From positions 176,537 to 240,536 of the forward strand of contig CAVTJA010000007.1 of the NCBI GenBank assembly GCA_963735005.1: a stretch of DNA of 64,000 nt. The letters are read 5' to 3'. A program made the translations under genes and the position numbers. The notes beneath the pieces were generated by a model. The model ran no database searches and was not told where the DNA came from. It saw nothing but the letters and a program-made list of their open reading frames with translations. Source of the DNA: WTKG01 sp963735005. GTDB lineage: Bacteria > Actinomycetota > Actinomycetes > Actinomycetales > Demequinaceae. Position 1 is the first letter of the stretch. Every line of letters begins with the position of its first letter. Positions 1-7,466 of the stretch are shown here, in pieces.

Positions 1-434
1 CCCGCGGCATCGTCCAGAAAGCATTTGGCTCCCTTGGAGCCCGCGCTGACGGTGGGCTTGACCACGACGGCCCCGGCGAGCGAGCCTGCCGGCGCGGTGT
101 GGCCGATCTCCACGAACGTGCTGGGCACGACCGGGTTTCCCTTCGCCGCGAGCTCGCGCAGGTAGCGCTTGTCGGTGTTCCACCGGACGATGCCGGGCGG
201 GTTGAATAGCGTCGTCACCGCGGCGACGCGTTCGGTCCACGCGCGGAACGCGTCCAGGTGGTCGTGGTAGTTCCAGGTGGACCGCAGGATCACCAGGTCG
301 TACGCCGCCCAGTCAACGCTTGGGTCGTCCCAGCAGGCGACTTCGGCTTCCGCCAGTTGTGGCAGGAGGAGCGCCTCGTCAGCGTCGATGTGTGGGAGTT
401 CGCGGGTGCTCGCGAGGGCGATGCGGGCGGGCAT
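1..434 (-). CDS. ATP-grasp family protein, N-terminal part (cut by window edge)
   Basis: The first 144 residues run off the start of the window. The visible part has an N-terminal pre-ATP-grasp fold (DLVILRSTWNYHD near residue 50). It then enters the ATP-binding subdomain (WNTDKRYLRELAAKG, then VVVKPTVSAGSKGA, the glycine-rich nucleotide loop). This arrangement resembles RimK/glutathione-synthetase-like ligases, which join a carboxylate to an amine at the cost of ATP; the substrate cannot be told. The ATG at 434 has no Shine-Dalgarno sequence but lies 6 nt from a TAGCCT hexamer. The catalytic C-terminal half is outside the window. Confidence 0.75.
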   Translation of the reverse strand, partial: MPARIALASTRELPHIDADEALLLPQLAEAEVACWDDPSVDWAAYDLVILRSTWNYHDHLDAFRAWTERVAAVTTLFNPPGIVRWNTDKRYLRELAAKGNPVVPSTFVEIGHTAPAGSLAGAVVVKPTVSAGSKGAKCFLDDAA

Positions 435-440
435 TTGCTC

Positions 441-446
441 AGGCTA
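441..446 (-). promoter_or_regulatory. -10 hexamer TAGCCT, leaderless start of ATP-grasp gene
   Basis: TAGCCT ends 6 nt before the ATG at 434, so the transcript would begin at or next to the start codon. No -35 element was recognised. Confidence 0.5.
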
Positions 447-464
447 GCGCCGTGGCAGCCGGGG

Positions 465-1253
465 TCACCAGAAGTCGAAGAATCCCGTCTCGATCCAGGT
501 CGCGTGGGCGCGGTAAGTCGAGCCCTTCTCGCGCAGATTCGGGTCGACGTGGACGTCGGCGCGGTCGGCCATGTCGTGGAGCCGCGCCACGAGCATCGTG
601 ATGAGCTCCTGCGTGTCGTACGCGCGGGTGTCACCGCCCGGCTGGGCGACCTCGCCGTAAGCGGCAAGGAAGACGCCGAGCCGTTCGCGCATCGTGGCGA
701 CGTCGTACGTGCCGTGCGAGGCGTCGGTGCCGAGGTCCGTGCCCTCGGGCGGCAGCATCGGCACGTAGAAGTAGGCGGTGTACGCGAGGTCCCACAGGCG
801 GGACGCCGGGTAGCAGTGGTCAAAGTGGATGGCTCCCACGAGCGTGGTGCCGTCGAACACGTGGCTGCGGTCGGCGAACGTGTTGTGGCCGATGACCTCT
901 TGCGGCTGGCGGCCTGGGTCGAACCACGGATCTTTGGCGCCGTGCTCGAAGTCCACCGTGGCGTCGTGCCACTGGCGCTGCTTGCGCGCGACATCCTCGA
1001 GCAACTCAATTGCGTACCGCGTCTCGCCTTCGGGCGCTCCCGGCGCGCCCTCGATGTAGTCCAGGATCTCGCGCCCGGACTCGTCGAACCCGTGGAACGC
1101 GGGAACCCACGTGACGCCGCGGTCGCGCACATGCGTGAGGAGCCGTTGGATCGTGGGAGACCACTCGGATGCCGCGCGTCGGACTGTGTCGCCCACCCGC
1201 ACCGCGGTGCCGGCGAAGCCGTAGGTCGGGAGGGGTTCCTCGTTCTCGCTCAT
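465..1253 (-). CDS. Phosphotransferase (APH-like) fold protein with altered catalytic residues
   Basis: 262 residues that match the aminoglycoside-phosphotransferase/choline-kinase-like fold of actinobacteria. The C-lobe pattern IGHNTFADRSHVFDG...VGAIHFDHCYPASRLWDLAY corresponds to the usual H-N-D-xxxx-N ... (I)DFD motif. In this copy the catalytic Asp is Thr125, the Mg-binding Asn is Ser130 and the second Mg-binding Asp is His143. Fold residues such as the LWDLAY helix are kept. It is therefore probably not a standard kinase; a pseudokinase or binding role is an inference. It lies 30 bp from the ATP-grasp gene on the same strand, but each has its own leaderless-type -10 sequence. Confidence 0.7.
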   Translation of the reverse strand: MSENEEPLPTYGFAGTAVRVGDTVRRAASEWSPTIQRLLTHVRDRGVTWVPAFHGFDESGREILDYIEGAPGAPEGETRYAIELLEDVARKQRQWHDATVDFEHGAKDPWFDPGRQPQEVIGHNTFADRSHVFDGTTLVGAIHFDHCYPASRLWDLAYTAYFYVPMLPPEGTDLGTDASHGTYDVATMRERLGVFLAAYGEVAQPGGDTRAYDTQELITMLVARLHDMADRADVHVDPNLREKGSTYRAHATWIETGFFDFW

Positions 1254-1259
1254 GGGACC

Positions 1260-1265
1260 AACCTA
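1260..1265 (-). promoter_or_regulatory. -10 hexamer TAGGTT, leaderless start of APH-like gene
   Basis: TAGGTT is followed by GGTCCC and then the ATG at 1253. The sequence GGTTGGTCCC occurs again 18 bp upstream (1272-1281), so the start region carries a short direct repeat. Confidence 0.5.
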
Positions 1266-1351
1266 CGGGCAGGGACCAACCCGCGTGCAACCTATTTGTG
1301 GCAAATCCGGCATGTGTTGTGGCGGGTAGTTGTCACTCTGCGAGCGCGAAG

Positions 1352-1387
1352 GCGCGTCGCCGACGCCACTCGGGCGTGTCGGCGCGT
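1352..1387. terminator. Possible GC-rich hairpin terminator
   Basis: An imperfect inverted repeat (GCGCGTCGCCGACGCC against GGCGTGTCGGCGCG) lies just beyond the stop codon of the minus-strand gene 1397-1918. There is no clear T-run, so the terminator call is tentative. Confidence 0.3.
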
Positions 1388-1396
1388 GTGCGGGAA

Positions 1397-1918
1397 CTAC
1401 CCGAGCGCGTCGCCCGTCCGGTAGTTGGACCAGTAGTAGCAATACTCCTCGTCGTACGTGCGCGGATCATCGTGACAGAAAGATGACGGATTGCCGTCGG
1501 CGTCGTAGGTGACGGTGTCCTCGCCCGGGATCCCCAGTCGCCACCACGGATTAGCGTCCTTCGCCTTGGCGACTGCGCGTCCGGGAGTAAGCGTGTGGCG
1601 GTTGGCGGCAACCACGTTGTCGCCGACGGTCCCTGCGCCATCGTCTACCAGCTGCGTCTTGATGATCCTGCCGTTGCTGATCACGACGTCGGACGGTGGT
1701 TGCTTCTGGCCAAAGAAGAGGACGTAGTGCTCCTGGACGGTATACAAGTCCGGTTCGTGCCAGTGCGGGTCTGACGCCGCCTGCACCGCGACGATCCCGC
1801 CCAAGGTCGCGACGAGCACCCCCGCGGCGCCGAGCCAGACCTTGCCGCGGCGCGACGTCGGGAGCCACGCGCGTGGCCGGCGGCTCGGGCGAGAGTCTTC
1901 GGCCGTGGGGTCCGACAT
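1397..1918 (-). CDS. Single-pass membrane protein of unknown function (possibly DUF6174-like)
   Basis: 173 residues: a basic cytoplasmic N-terminus (residues 1-27), one membrane segment (about 28-48, VWLGAAGVLVATLGGIVAVQ), and a roughly 120-residue external domain. The pattern YTVQEHYVLFFGQ...VVISNGRIIKT followed by VTYDADGNPSSFCHDD loosely resembles DUF6174-type domains, in which a strand-rich domain carries a V.V.dG.v motif. I am not sure of that match. The external part has two cysteines that could pair. AAGGAG precedes the ATG at 1918. It is divergent from the hydrogenase operon and shares its upstream region. Confidence 0.6.
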   Translation of the reverse strand: MSDPTAEDSRPSRRPRAWLPTSRRGKVWLGAAGVLVATLGGIVAVQAASDPHWHEPDLYTVQEHYVLFFGQKQPPSDVVISNGRIIKTQLVDDGAGTVGDNVVAANRHTLTPGRAVAKAKDANPWWRLGIPGEDTVTYDADGNPSSFCHDDPRTYDEEYCYYWSNYRTGDALG

Positions 1919-2032
1919 CGCTGCTCCTTCACTGGCCGCGCACGCCGCGACCCGCTGGTCTCATTCCACCACGGAGGGCCGCGCCGCGCGCGGGGAAAAT
2001 GCCTTTCCTAGACGCATTCTTGACCTTTCATT

Positions 2033-2052
2033 TTCGTGACTTTGGTCCCGCG
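2033..2052. promoter_or_regulatory. DosR-type palindromic box upstream of hydrogenase operon
   Basis: TTCGTGACTTTGGTCCCGCG matches 16 of 20 positions of the mycobacterial DosR consensus TTSGGGACTWWAGTCCCSAA, which I am recalling from memory. The core is 2036-2049, centre 2042.5. The centre lies exactly 33 bp from the centre of the -10 candidate TACCGT. A similar box with the same spacing precedes the sulfur operon at 15201-15220. Confidence 0.6.
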
Positions 2053-2072
2053 GAACCGGCCCGCGGGCGACT

Positions 2073-2078
2073 TACCGT
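2073..2078 (+). promoter_or_regulatory. -10 hexamer TACCGT of hydrogenase operon
   Basis: The hexamer gives a predicted transcription start near 2085 and puts the DosR-like box about -42.5. A leader of about 23 nt would contain GAGGAGG ahead of the ATG at 2108. Confidence 0.5.
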
Positions 2079-2107
2079 TCAAATTGGGAGGCGTCGAGGA
2101 GGATGCC

Positions 2108-3277
2108 ATGAGTGGAAGTACGCGAATCATCGATGTCGCGGGACTCGATGCGCTCGTGCACGAGCTCGCCGTCCGCGGGTACACGGTCGTCGGGCCCACG
2201 TTGCGCGACGGAGCGATCGTCAACGCGCCCATCACCAGCGCCGAGCAATTGCCGCGCGGGGTGGGCGACGAGCAAGGCCCGGGCACCTACCGGACGACGA
2301 CCAGGGAAGACGACGCGTTCTTCGGCTTCGCAGCGGGTGCGCAGTCCATGAAGCCCGTGCTGTTTCCCGCGAACGAACTGCTGTGGCGAGGCAAGCGCGA
2401 CGGCCAGGAATTCGACGTGGTGGACGCGCTCGAGCAGGGCCCGCCGCCCAACGCATCCGGAGCGGCTCCGTACGCGTTGTTCGGCGTGAGGGGCTGCGAC
2501 ATCGCTGCCATCCTCATCCAGGACCACGTGCTAACAGGCCGCCCGTTCAAGGACGAGGCGTACCGCGCCCGTCGCGCCGAGGCGTTCATCGTCTCGGTCA
2601 CGTGCGGCACCCCGGCCGACACCTGCTTTTGCACGTCCATGGGCACGGGCCCCAAGCCGCGCGAGGGCTACGACCTCAACCTCACAGAGGTGATCGACGA
2701 CGATGGCCACCGGTTCGTGATCGACGTCGAGTCCGAGCGGGGAGCCGAGGTGATGGACGCGGTTGAGGCTGCGGTTGCGACCCCGGCAGACGAGACGGCC
2801 GCGACCGCCGTGGTGGGAGCCGCGGCGGCTGCCATCACGCGGACGCTCGATCGCACCGACCTCAAGGACATGATGTACGGCTCGGCGGAGAATCCCCGCT
2901 GGGAGGAGATCGCGTCCAGGTGCCTGTCGTGCACCAACTGCACGCTCGTGTGCCCCACGTGCTTCTGCACGTCGGTGGAGGACGTCGGCGACCTCGGCGC
3001 GACAACGGCGGAGAGGCATCGCGTTTGGGACTCGTGCTTCTCCGAGGACTTCAGCTACATCCACGGTGGCTCCGTTCGCGAAGGCGGCGCCGCGCGTTAC
3101 CGCCAATGGATGACCCACAAGCTCGGCTCGTGGGAGGACCAGTTCGGCATGACGGGGTGCGTCGGCTGCGGCCGTTGCATCACGTGGTGCCCCGTCGGGA
3201 TCGACATCACGGCCGAGGCCGCCGCACTGCGCGCGGACGCCAAGGCCCACCCCATGGCCGCGCAGGACAAGAAGTAG
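2108..3277 (+). CDS. hyhB: Group 3b [NiFe]-hydrogenase iron-sulfur (beta) subunit
   Basis: 389-residue 4Fe-4S dicluster protein of the HydB/HyhB (sulfhydrogenase subunit B) type. It passes electrons between the hydrogenase module and the diaphorase subunit in the cytoplasm. Two cluster motifs are visible near the C-terminus: CLSCTNCTLVCP (with a following CFC) and CVGCGRCITWCP. An earlier cysteine patch (RGCDI, CGTPADTCFC) fits the family. The ATG at 2108 is chosen because GAGGAGG stands just upstream; the frame is open further 5' but has no ribosome site there. It is the first gene of an operon that continues to 9830 with mostly overlapping or short junctions. Confidence 0.9.
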   Translation: MSGSTRIIDVAGLDALVHELAVRGYTVVGPTLRDGAIVNAPITSAEQLPRGVGDEQGPGTYRTTTREDDAFFGFAAGAQSMKPVLFPANELLWRGKRDGQEFDVVDALEQGPPPNASGAAPYALFGVRGCDIAAILIQDHVLTGRPFKDEAYRARRAEAFIVSVTCGTPADTCFCTSMGTGPKPREGYDLNLTEVIDDDGHRFVIDVESERGAEVMDAVEAAVATPADETAATAVVGAAAAAITRTLDRTDLKDMMYGSAENPRWEEIASRCLSCTNCTLVCPTCFCTSVEDVGDLGATTAERHRVWDSCFSEDFSYIHGGSVREGGAARYRQWMTHKLGSWEDQFGMTGCVGCGRCITWCPVGIDITAEAAALRADAKAHPMAAQDKK

Positions 3278-3289
3278 GAGGCGCTCACC

Positions 3290-3760
3290 ATGGCCATCAC
3301 CGAAATCAAGGACTACCTGCCCGAGCACCCGTTCTTCGCGGGGCTGGAGCCGGACCTCATCGAGTTCCTCGCCGGGTGCGCGCGTAACGTGCACTTCGCC
3401 GCGGGGGAGATCGTCTTCAAGGAGGGCGACAAGGCGGACACGTTCTACCTGATTCGCAAGGGCCGCGTCGGCATCCAGGTGCACGACCCGGCTGGCGGCG
3501 GCACCATCGACACGGTCGACGCTGGCGGTGTGCTGGGCTGGACCTGGCTCGTGCCGCCGTACAAGTGGCTGTTCGACGCCACGGCCTCCCAGGACACGAG
3601 CGCCGTCGCCTTCGACGGCGAGTGCCTGCGCGGCAAGTGCGACGACGACCCAGCAGTGGGCTACGCGCTCATGAAGCGCGTCACCGTGGTCATGTACGAG
3701 CGCCTCGAGGCAGTGCGCCTGCGCCTGCTCGACCTCTACGGATCCAAGGAACGCTCATGA
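3290..3760 (+). CDS. Cyclic nucleotide-binding domain protein of the hydrogenase operon
   Basis: 156 residues that are essentially one cNMP-binding beta-roll: HPFFAGLEPDLIEFLAGCA, then FAAGEIVFKEGDKADTFYLI and RKGRVGIQVHD. The phosphate-binding cassette is incomplete: VLGWTWLVPPYKW stands where G-E-x-A-L...RxA is expected, so cAMP binding is doubtful. There is no helix-turn-helix, so it is not a CRP-type activator. It sits between the iron-sulfur and diaphorase subunit genes with AGGAGG before its ATG. A regulatory or assembly role in the hydrogenase complex is an inference from position. Confidence 0.85.
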   Translation: MAITEIKDYLPEHPFFAGLEPDLIEFLAGCARNVHFAAGEIVFKEGDKADTFYLIRKGRVGIQVHDPAGGGTIDTVDAGGVLGWTWLVPPYKWLFDATASQDTSAVAFDGECLRGKCDDDPAVGYALMKRVTVVMYERLEAVRLRLLDLYGSKERS

Positions 3761-4611
3761 CCGCGACCCAAGAAGCCATGAGCGCCCACGCATCGCCGAT
3801 GCTGCCGCGGCGCTTCCGGCTGACGCGCGTCCGCCAGGACACCAGGGACACGTTCACCCTCGAGCTGGAGCCGGAGGATGGCGAGCCGCTGGCGTTCAAG
3901 GCCGGGCAGTTCACCATGCTCCACGCGTTCGGCGTAGGCGAGGTGCCCATCTCGATCTCCGGAAGCCCCGTCGAGGCTGGACCGCTCGAGCACACCATCC
4001 GCAACGTGGGCGGCGTGACCCGCACGTTGGTCGCCGCGAAGCCCGGCACTGTCATGGGCGTCCGCGGCCCGTTCGGCACGGACTGGGGTATCGCCGACGC
4101 CAAGGGCGGCGACGTCGTGATCATCACCGGCGGCATCGGCCTGGCGCCGTTGCGCCCCGCCATCCTGGAGCTGCTCGCCGAGCGCGACAAGTACGGCCGC
4201 GTCGTCCTGCTGTACGGGGCGCGCACCCCCGAGGACATCCTTTTCGGCGACGAGCTCCGCAAGTGGGAGGACCGCCTGGGCGTGGACGTCCAGGTGACCG
4301 TCGACAACGGTCCCCACGACTGGAAGGGCCGGGTCGGGTTCGTGACCCAGCTCATCGGCCGGGCGGGCTTTGATCCCACCAAGACGCTCGCGTTCATTTG
4401 CGGGCCAGAGGTGATGATGCGCGCGTCGGCGAATGAGCTTCGCGAACGCGGCGTCCCCGCGAAGAGCATCCGGATGTCCATGGAGCGCAACATGAAGTGT
4501 GGCGTGGGCCTATGCGGTCACTGTCAGGTCCGAGAACTCTTCGCGTGCATTGACGGCCCCGTCCTCACCTACGACCGGCTCGAGCCGCTCATGACAATCA
4601 GGGAGCTGTGA
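3757..4611 (+). CDS. hyhG: Group 3b [NiFe]-hydrogenase diaphorase (gamma) subunit, FAD/NAD(P)-binding
   Basis: 284 residues of the ferredoxin-NADP reductase/PyrK-like family. The FAD-binding barrel includes VPISISG (about residues 61-67). The nucleotide-binding half starts at ITGGIGLAPLRPAI, and the C-terminal 2Fe-2S site is CGVGLCGHC plus a later cysteine in ELFACIDG. This is the subunit that exchanges electrons with NAD(P)(H). The ATG at 3757 overlaps the stop of the preceding gene as ATGA, which indicates translational coupling. Confidence 0.9.
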   Translation: MTATQEAMSAHASPMLPRRFRLTRVRQDTRDTFTLELEPEDGEPLAFKAGQFTMLHAFGVGEVPISISGSPVEAGPLEHTIRNVGGVTRTLVAAKPGTVMGVRGPFGTDWGIADAKGGDVVIITGGIGLAPLRPAILELLAERDKYGRVVLLYGARTPEDILFGDELRKWEDRLGVDVQVTVDNGPHDWKGRVGFVTQLIGRAGFDPTKTLAFICGPEVMMRASANELRERGVPAKSIRMSMERNMKCGVGLCGHCQVRELFACIDGPVLTYDRLEPLMTIREL

Positions 4612-5405
4612 TGACCGACGACCGACCCAAGCTCGCCGTCTGGAAGTTCGCCAGCTGCGACGGCTGCCAGCTCACCTTGCTCAACTGCGAAGACGAACTG
4701 CTGGCCGTGGCCGGCGCCGTCAACATCGCCTACTTCCCGGAGGCGACCCGCGCCGTCGTCCCCGGCCCCTACGACGTGTCCCTTGTCGAGGGCTCGATCA
4801 CCACGCCGGAAGATGCCGAGCGGATTCACGAGATCCGCGAGGCCTCCGGCGTCGTGGTGACGATCGGCGCGTGCGCCACCGCGGGCGGCATCCAGGCGCT
4901 CCGCAACTGGGCGGACGTCGAGGAGTATCGCTCCGTCGTGTACGCGCACCCCGAGTACCTGTCCACGCTGGATCGCTCGACGCCCATCGGCGCCCACATC
5001 AACGTGGACTACGAGCTACGGGGCTGCCCCGTCGACAAGCACCAGTTGCTCGAGGTGCTCGCGAGCTACCTTCAGGGCCGGAAGCCGCGCATCCCCACGT
5101 ACTCCGTGTGCGTGGAGTGCAAGAAGGCCGGGAACGTGTGCGTGGCCGTGGCGAACGGCACCCCGTGCCTTGGCCCGGTCACGCAGGCCGGATGCGGCGC
5201 GCTGTGCCCGTCCTTCTCGCGCGGGTGCTACGGCTGCTTCGGCCCGCAGGACACCCCGAACACCGCGTCGCTGTCCAACCAACTCGCCGAGCTGGGGATG
5301 GGCGAGGACGACATCATGCGCGTCTACCGCACGTTCAACGCGGAGTCGCAGGCTTTCAAAGAGGAGAGCGAACGCCACGCTCCCGCGAAGGGGGGCGCGA
5401 AATGA
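4611..5405 (+). CDS. hyhS: Group 3b [NiFe]-hydrogenase small (delta) subunit
   Basis: 264 residues. The N-terminal CDGCQ motif and the later GACAT and RGCPVDKHQ segments are proximal 4Fe-4S ligands typical of cytoplasmic hydrogenase small subunits. Further cysteine groups (CVECKKAGNVC and GCGALCPSFSRGCYGCFG) would hold extra clusters. There is no twin-arginine signal, so the enzyme stays in the cytoplasm. The ATG at 4611 shares one base with the hyhG stop (TGATG). A GTG one codon earlier (4608) is possible but less likely. Confidence 0.92.
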   Translation: MTDDRPKLAVWKFASCDGCQLTLLNCEDELLAVAGAVNIAYFPEATRAVVPGPYDVSLVEGSITTPEDAERIHEIREASGVVVTIGACATAGGIQALRNWADVEEYRSVVYAHPEYLSTLDRSTPIGAHINVDYELRGCPVDKHQLLEVLASYLQGRKPRIPTYSVCVECKKAGNVCVAVANGTPCLGPVTQAGCGALCPSFSRGCYGCFGPQDTPNTASLSNQLAELGMGEDDIMRVYRTFNAESQAFKEESERHAPAKGGAK

Positions 5406-6709
5406 CGCACCAGCTTAAGGACGGCGGCCAGGTTCTCCAGGTGGGCATGCTTGCCCGCGTCGAGGGCGAGGGCGGCATGCACATCGAGATTCACGACGGC
5501 ATCGTCGAGTCGGTGAAGCTCAACATCTTCGAGCCGCCGCGCTTCTACGAGGCCTTCCTGCGCGGCCGCAAGTACACGGAGCCGCCGGACATCACCGCCC
5601 GTATTTGCGGCATCTGCCCGGTCGCGTATCAGTCGGCGGCGACCGAGGCAATCGAGGCCATCGCGGGAGTGACCACCAACGCGGACATCCAAGCGATGCG
5701 CAGGCTGCTGTACTGCGGCGAGTGGATCGAGTCGCACTCGCTTCACATCTACTTGCTGCACGCGCCCGACTTCCTTGGCTACGAGTCCGCGATCGAGGCG
5801 GCCGCCGACCACCCGGAGGTCGTCACGCGAGGCTTGCGCCTCAAGAAGTGCGGCAACGACCTCATGGAACTGGTGGGCGGCCGCGCCATCCACCCCGTCA
5901 ACGTGAAGGTCGGCGGCTTCTATCGCAACCCGACCAAGGCGCAGATGCTCGCGCTCCGGCCTCAGCTGGAGGAGGGCCTTGCCGATGCGATCGAGACGGT
6001 GCGCTTCGTGTCCACCTTCGACTTCCCGGACATGGACCAGGAGTACGAGTACGTCGCGCTGTACCACCCGGACCACTACGCGATCGAGCGCGGGACCGAG
6101 GTCATCTCGTCCTCTGGCACGCGCTTCCCGGTGAGCGAGTTTCCGCAGCACATCAAGGAGTTCCACGTCGAGCACTCGAACGCTTTGCACGCGACCTTCG
6201 ACGGCGGCATGTACATGGTGGGACCGCTTGCTCGGTACTGCCTGAACTACTCGCAGCTGAGCGATCTGGTCAAGGAGGAGGCGGAGCGCGCCAAGTTGGG
6301 CGAGACGTGCCGCAACCAGTTCAAGTCCATCATCGTGCGCGCTCTTGAGCTCGTGTACGCCTTCGAGGAGGCGCTACGGATCATCGACGAGTGGCAGGAC
6401 GGGCGCCCCCCGGCCGTGGACGTCCCCCCGGCGGCGGGCGAGGGCATGGGCGCCTCCGAGGCCCCGCGCGGCATCATCTTCCACCGCTACGTGACGGACG
6501 CCGACGGCATCATCACCGACGCGCAGATCGTCCCGCCCACGTCGCAGAACCAGGCGAGCATCGAGGCGGACATGAAGAAGGCGGCCCAGCAGTGGGTGCA
6601 CCTTGACGACCACGCGCTGACCCACCGCTGCGAGGCGGCGATCCGCAACTACGACCCGTGCATCTCCTGCGCGACCCACTTCCTCGACCTCAGGGTGCAG
6701 CGGACATGA
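5402..6709 (+). CDS. hyhL: Group 3b [NiFe]-hydrogenase large (alpha) subunit
   Basis: 435 residues that carry the nickel-iron active site. The N-terminal ligand pair is RICGICPVAY and the C-terminal pair is DPCISCATH, so all four metal-binding cysteines are present. After His the chain continues for nine residues (FLDLRVQRT), the tail expected to be removed by the endopeptidase encoded next door. The ATG at 5402 overlaps the small-subunit stop (ATGA). The enzyme type (bidirectional, NADP-linked, sometimes able to reduce sulfur) is inferred from the B-G-S-L gene order. Confidence 0.95.
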   Translation: MTHQLKDGGQVLQVGMLARVEGEGGMHIEIHDGIVESVKLNIFEPPRFYEAFLRGRKYTEPPDITARICGICPVAYQSAATEAIEAIAGVTTNADIQAMRRLLYCGEWIESHSLHIYLLHAPDFLGYESAIEAAADHPEVVTRGLRLKKCGNDLMELVGGRAIHPVNVKVGGFYRNPTKAQMLALRPQLEEGLADAIETVRFVSTFDFPDMDQEYEYVALYHPDHYAIERGTEVISSSGTRFPVSEFPQHIKEFHVEHSNALHATFDGGMYMVGPLARYCLNYSQLSDLVKEEAERAKLGETCRNQFKSIIVRALELVYAFEEALRIIDEWQDGRPPAVDVPPAAGEGMGASEAPRGIIFHRYVTDADGIITDAQIVPPTSQNQASIEADMKKAAQQWVHLDDHALTHRCEAAIRNYDPCISCATHFLDLRVQRT

Positions 6710-7200
6710 CTACCGCCGGGACGATCATCATCGGGCTCGGCAGCCCCGATCGTGCCGACGACGCCGTTGGCCCGGCGGTCGCGAGCGCGGTGGGGGCGCT
6801 CGCGCCCGCCGGCGTCCGCGTGCTCACTCACGAGGATCCGACCGCGCTTGTCCACCTGTGGGAGGGTGCCGACACCGCCATCGTGATCGACGCCATCGTG
6901 TCCGGCGGCGCCCCCGGAACCGTGACGGTGCTTGAGGTAGGCCAAGGTCGCGCCAGCTTGCCGACGTCCGCGTGGTCCGAGGCCGGCCGGGGTGGGACCC
7001 ACGCGTTCGGCCTCGCCGCAGCGGTTGAACTCTCCCGCGCGCTCGCGGTGCTGCCGCCGCACGTGGTGTTGGTGGGCATCGAGGCAGCAACCTTTGATCA
7101 CGGCGAGCCGATGACTCCCGACGTCGCGGCGGCCATCGAGCCCGCGGCGCGGCGCGTGTCCGAAATCGCGGCGGGCGCCGTCGCGGCTGGGGGTGCGTGA
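6706..7200 (+). CDS. Hydrogenase maturation endopeptidase (HyaD/HycI type)
   Basis: 164 residues. It opens with the family signature IIIGLGSPDRADDAVG, in which the first Asp/Glu-type residue helps bind nickel in the precursor. DAIVSGGAPGTV and GGTHAFGL continue the conserved core, including a likely nickel-ligand His. It would cleave the C-terminal tail of the large subunit after nickel insertion. The ATG overlaps the hyhL stop (ATGA at 6706-6709), which fits dedicated processing of that subunit. Confidence 0.88.
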   Translation: MTTAGTIIIGLGSPDRADDAVGPAVASAVGALAPAGVRVLTHEDPTALVHLWEGADTAIVIDAIVSGGAPGTVTVLEVGQGRASLPTSAWSEAGRGGTHAFGLAAAVELSRALAVLPPHVVLVGIEAATFDHGEPMTPDVAAAIEPAARRVSEIAAGAVAAGGA

Positions 7201-7466
7201 TGTGCATGGGTGAGATCTGCCAGGTCCGCGAACTCGGCGAGTCCGGACTCGCGCTGGTGCACAGCCGCGCGGGCGACCAAGTGGCGCGCCTGCTCACGCT
7301 TTCCGACGCGGGCGAGACCCCCGTCGCCACCGGCGACTGGCTCGTCGTCCATTCAGGTTTCGCGCTCCGCCGCCTCACCGAGGCCCAGGCGCGCGACGCT
7401 CTCGCTATCCGCGAGGTTGACCCCACTGCAGAGCTTTCAGAACTAGGAATCGAGGAGGCGTCATGA
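7200..7466 (+). CDS. hypC: HypC/HybG-family hydrogenase assembly chaperone, variant N-terminus
   Basis: 88 residues. HypC proteins normally begin MC(L/V)(A/G)IPG; Cys2 carries the Fe(CN)2CO unit with HypD. This copy begins MCMGEICQVREL: Cys2 is kept, but the Ile-Pro-Gly turn is Glu-Ile-Cys, giving a second cysteine at residue 7. The middle (TPVATGDWLVVHSGFALRRL) matches the conserved GD(Y/W)V(L/V)VHxGFA block, and an acidic tail follows. The start shares a base with the protease stop. No hypA, B, D, E or F gene is in the window. Confidence 0.8.
   Translation: MCMGEICQVRELGESGLALVHSRAGDQVARLLTLSDAGETPVATGDWLVVHSGFALRRLTEAQARDALAIREVDPTAELSELGIEEAS

Noticed and set aside
2047..2067. CCCGCGG/CCGCGGG inverted repeat upstream of hyhB as a separate operator
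   Set aside because: It overlaps the DosR-like box and the expected promoter spacer; such short GC palindromes are common in this DNA.
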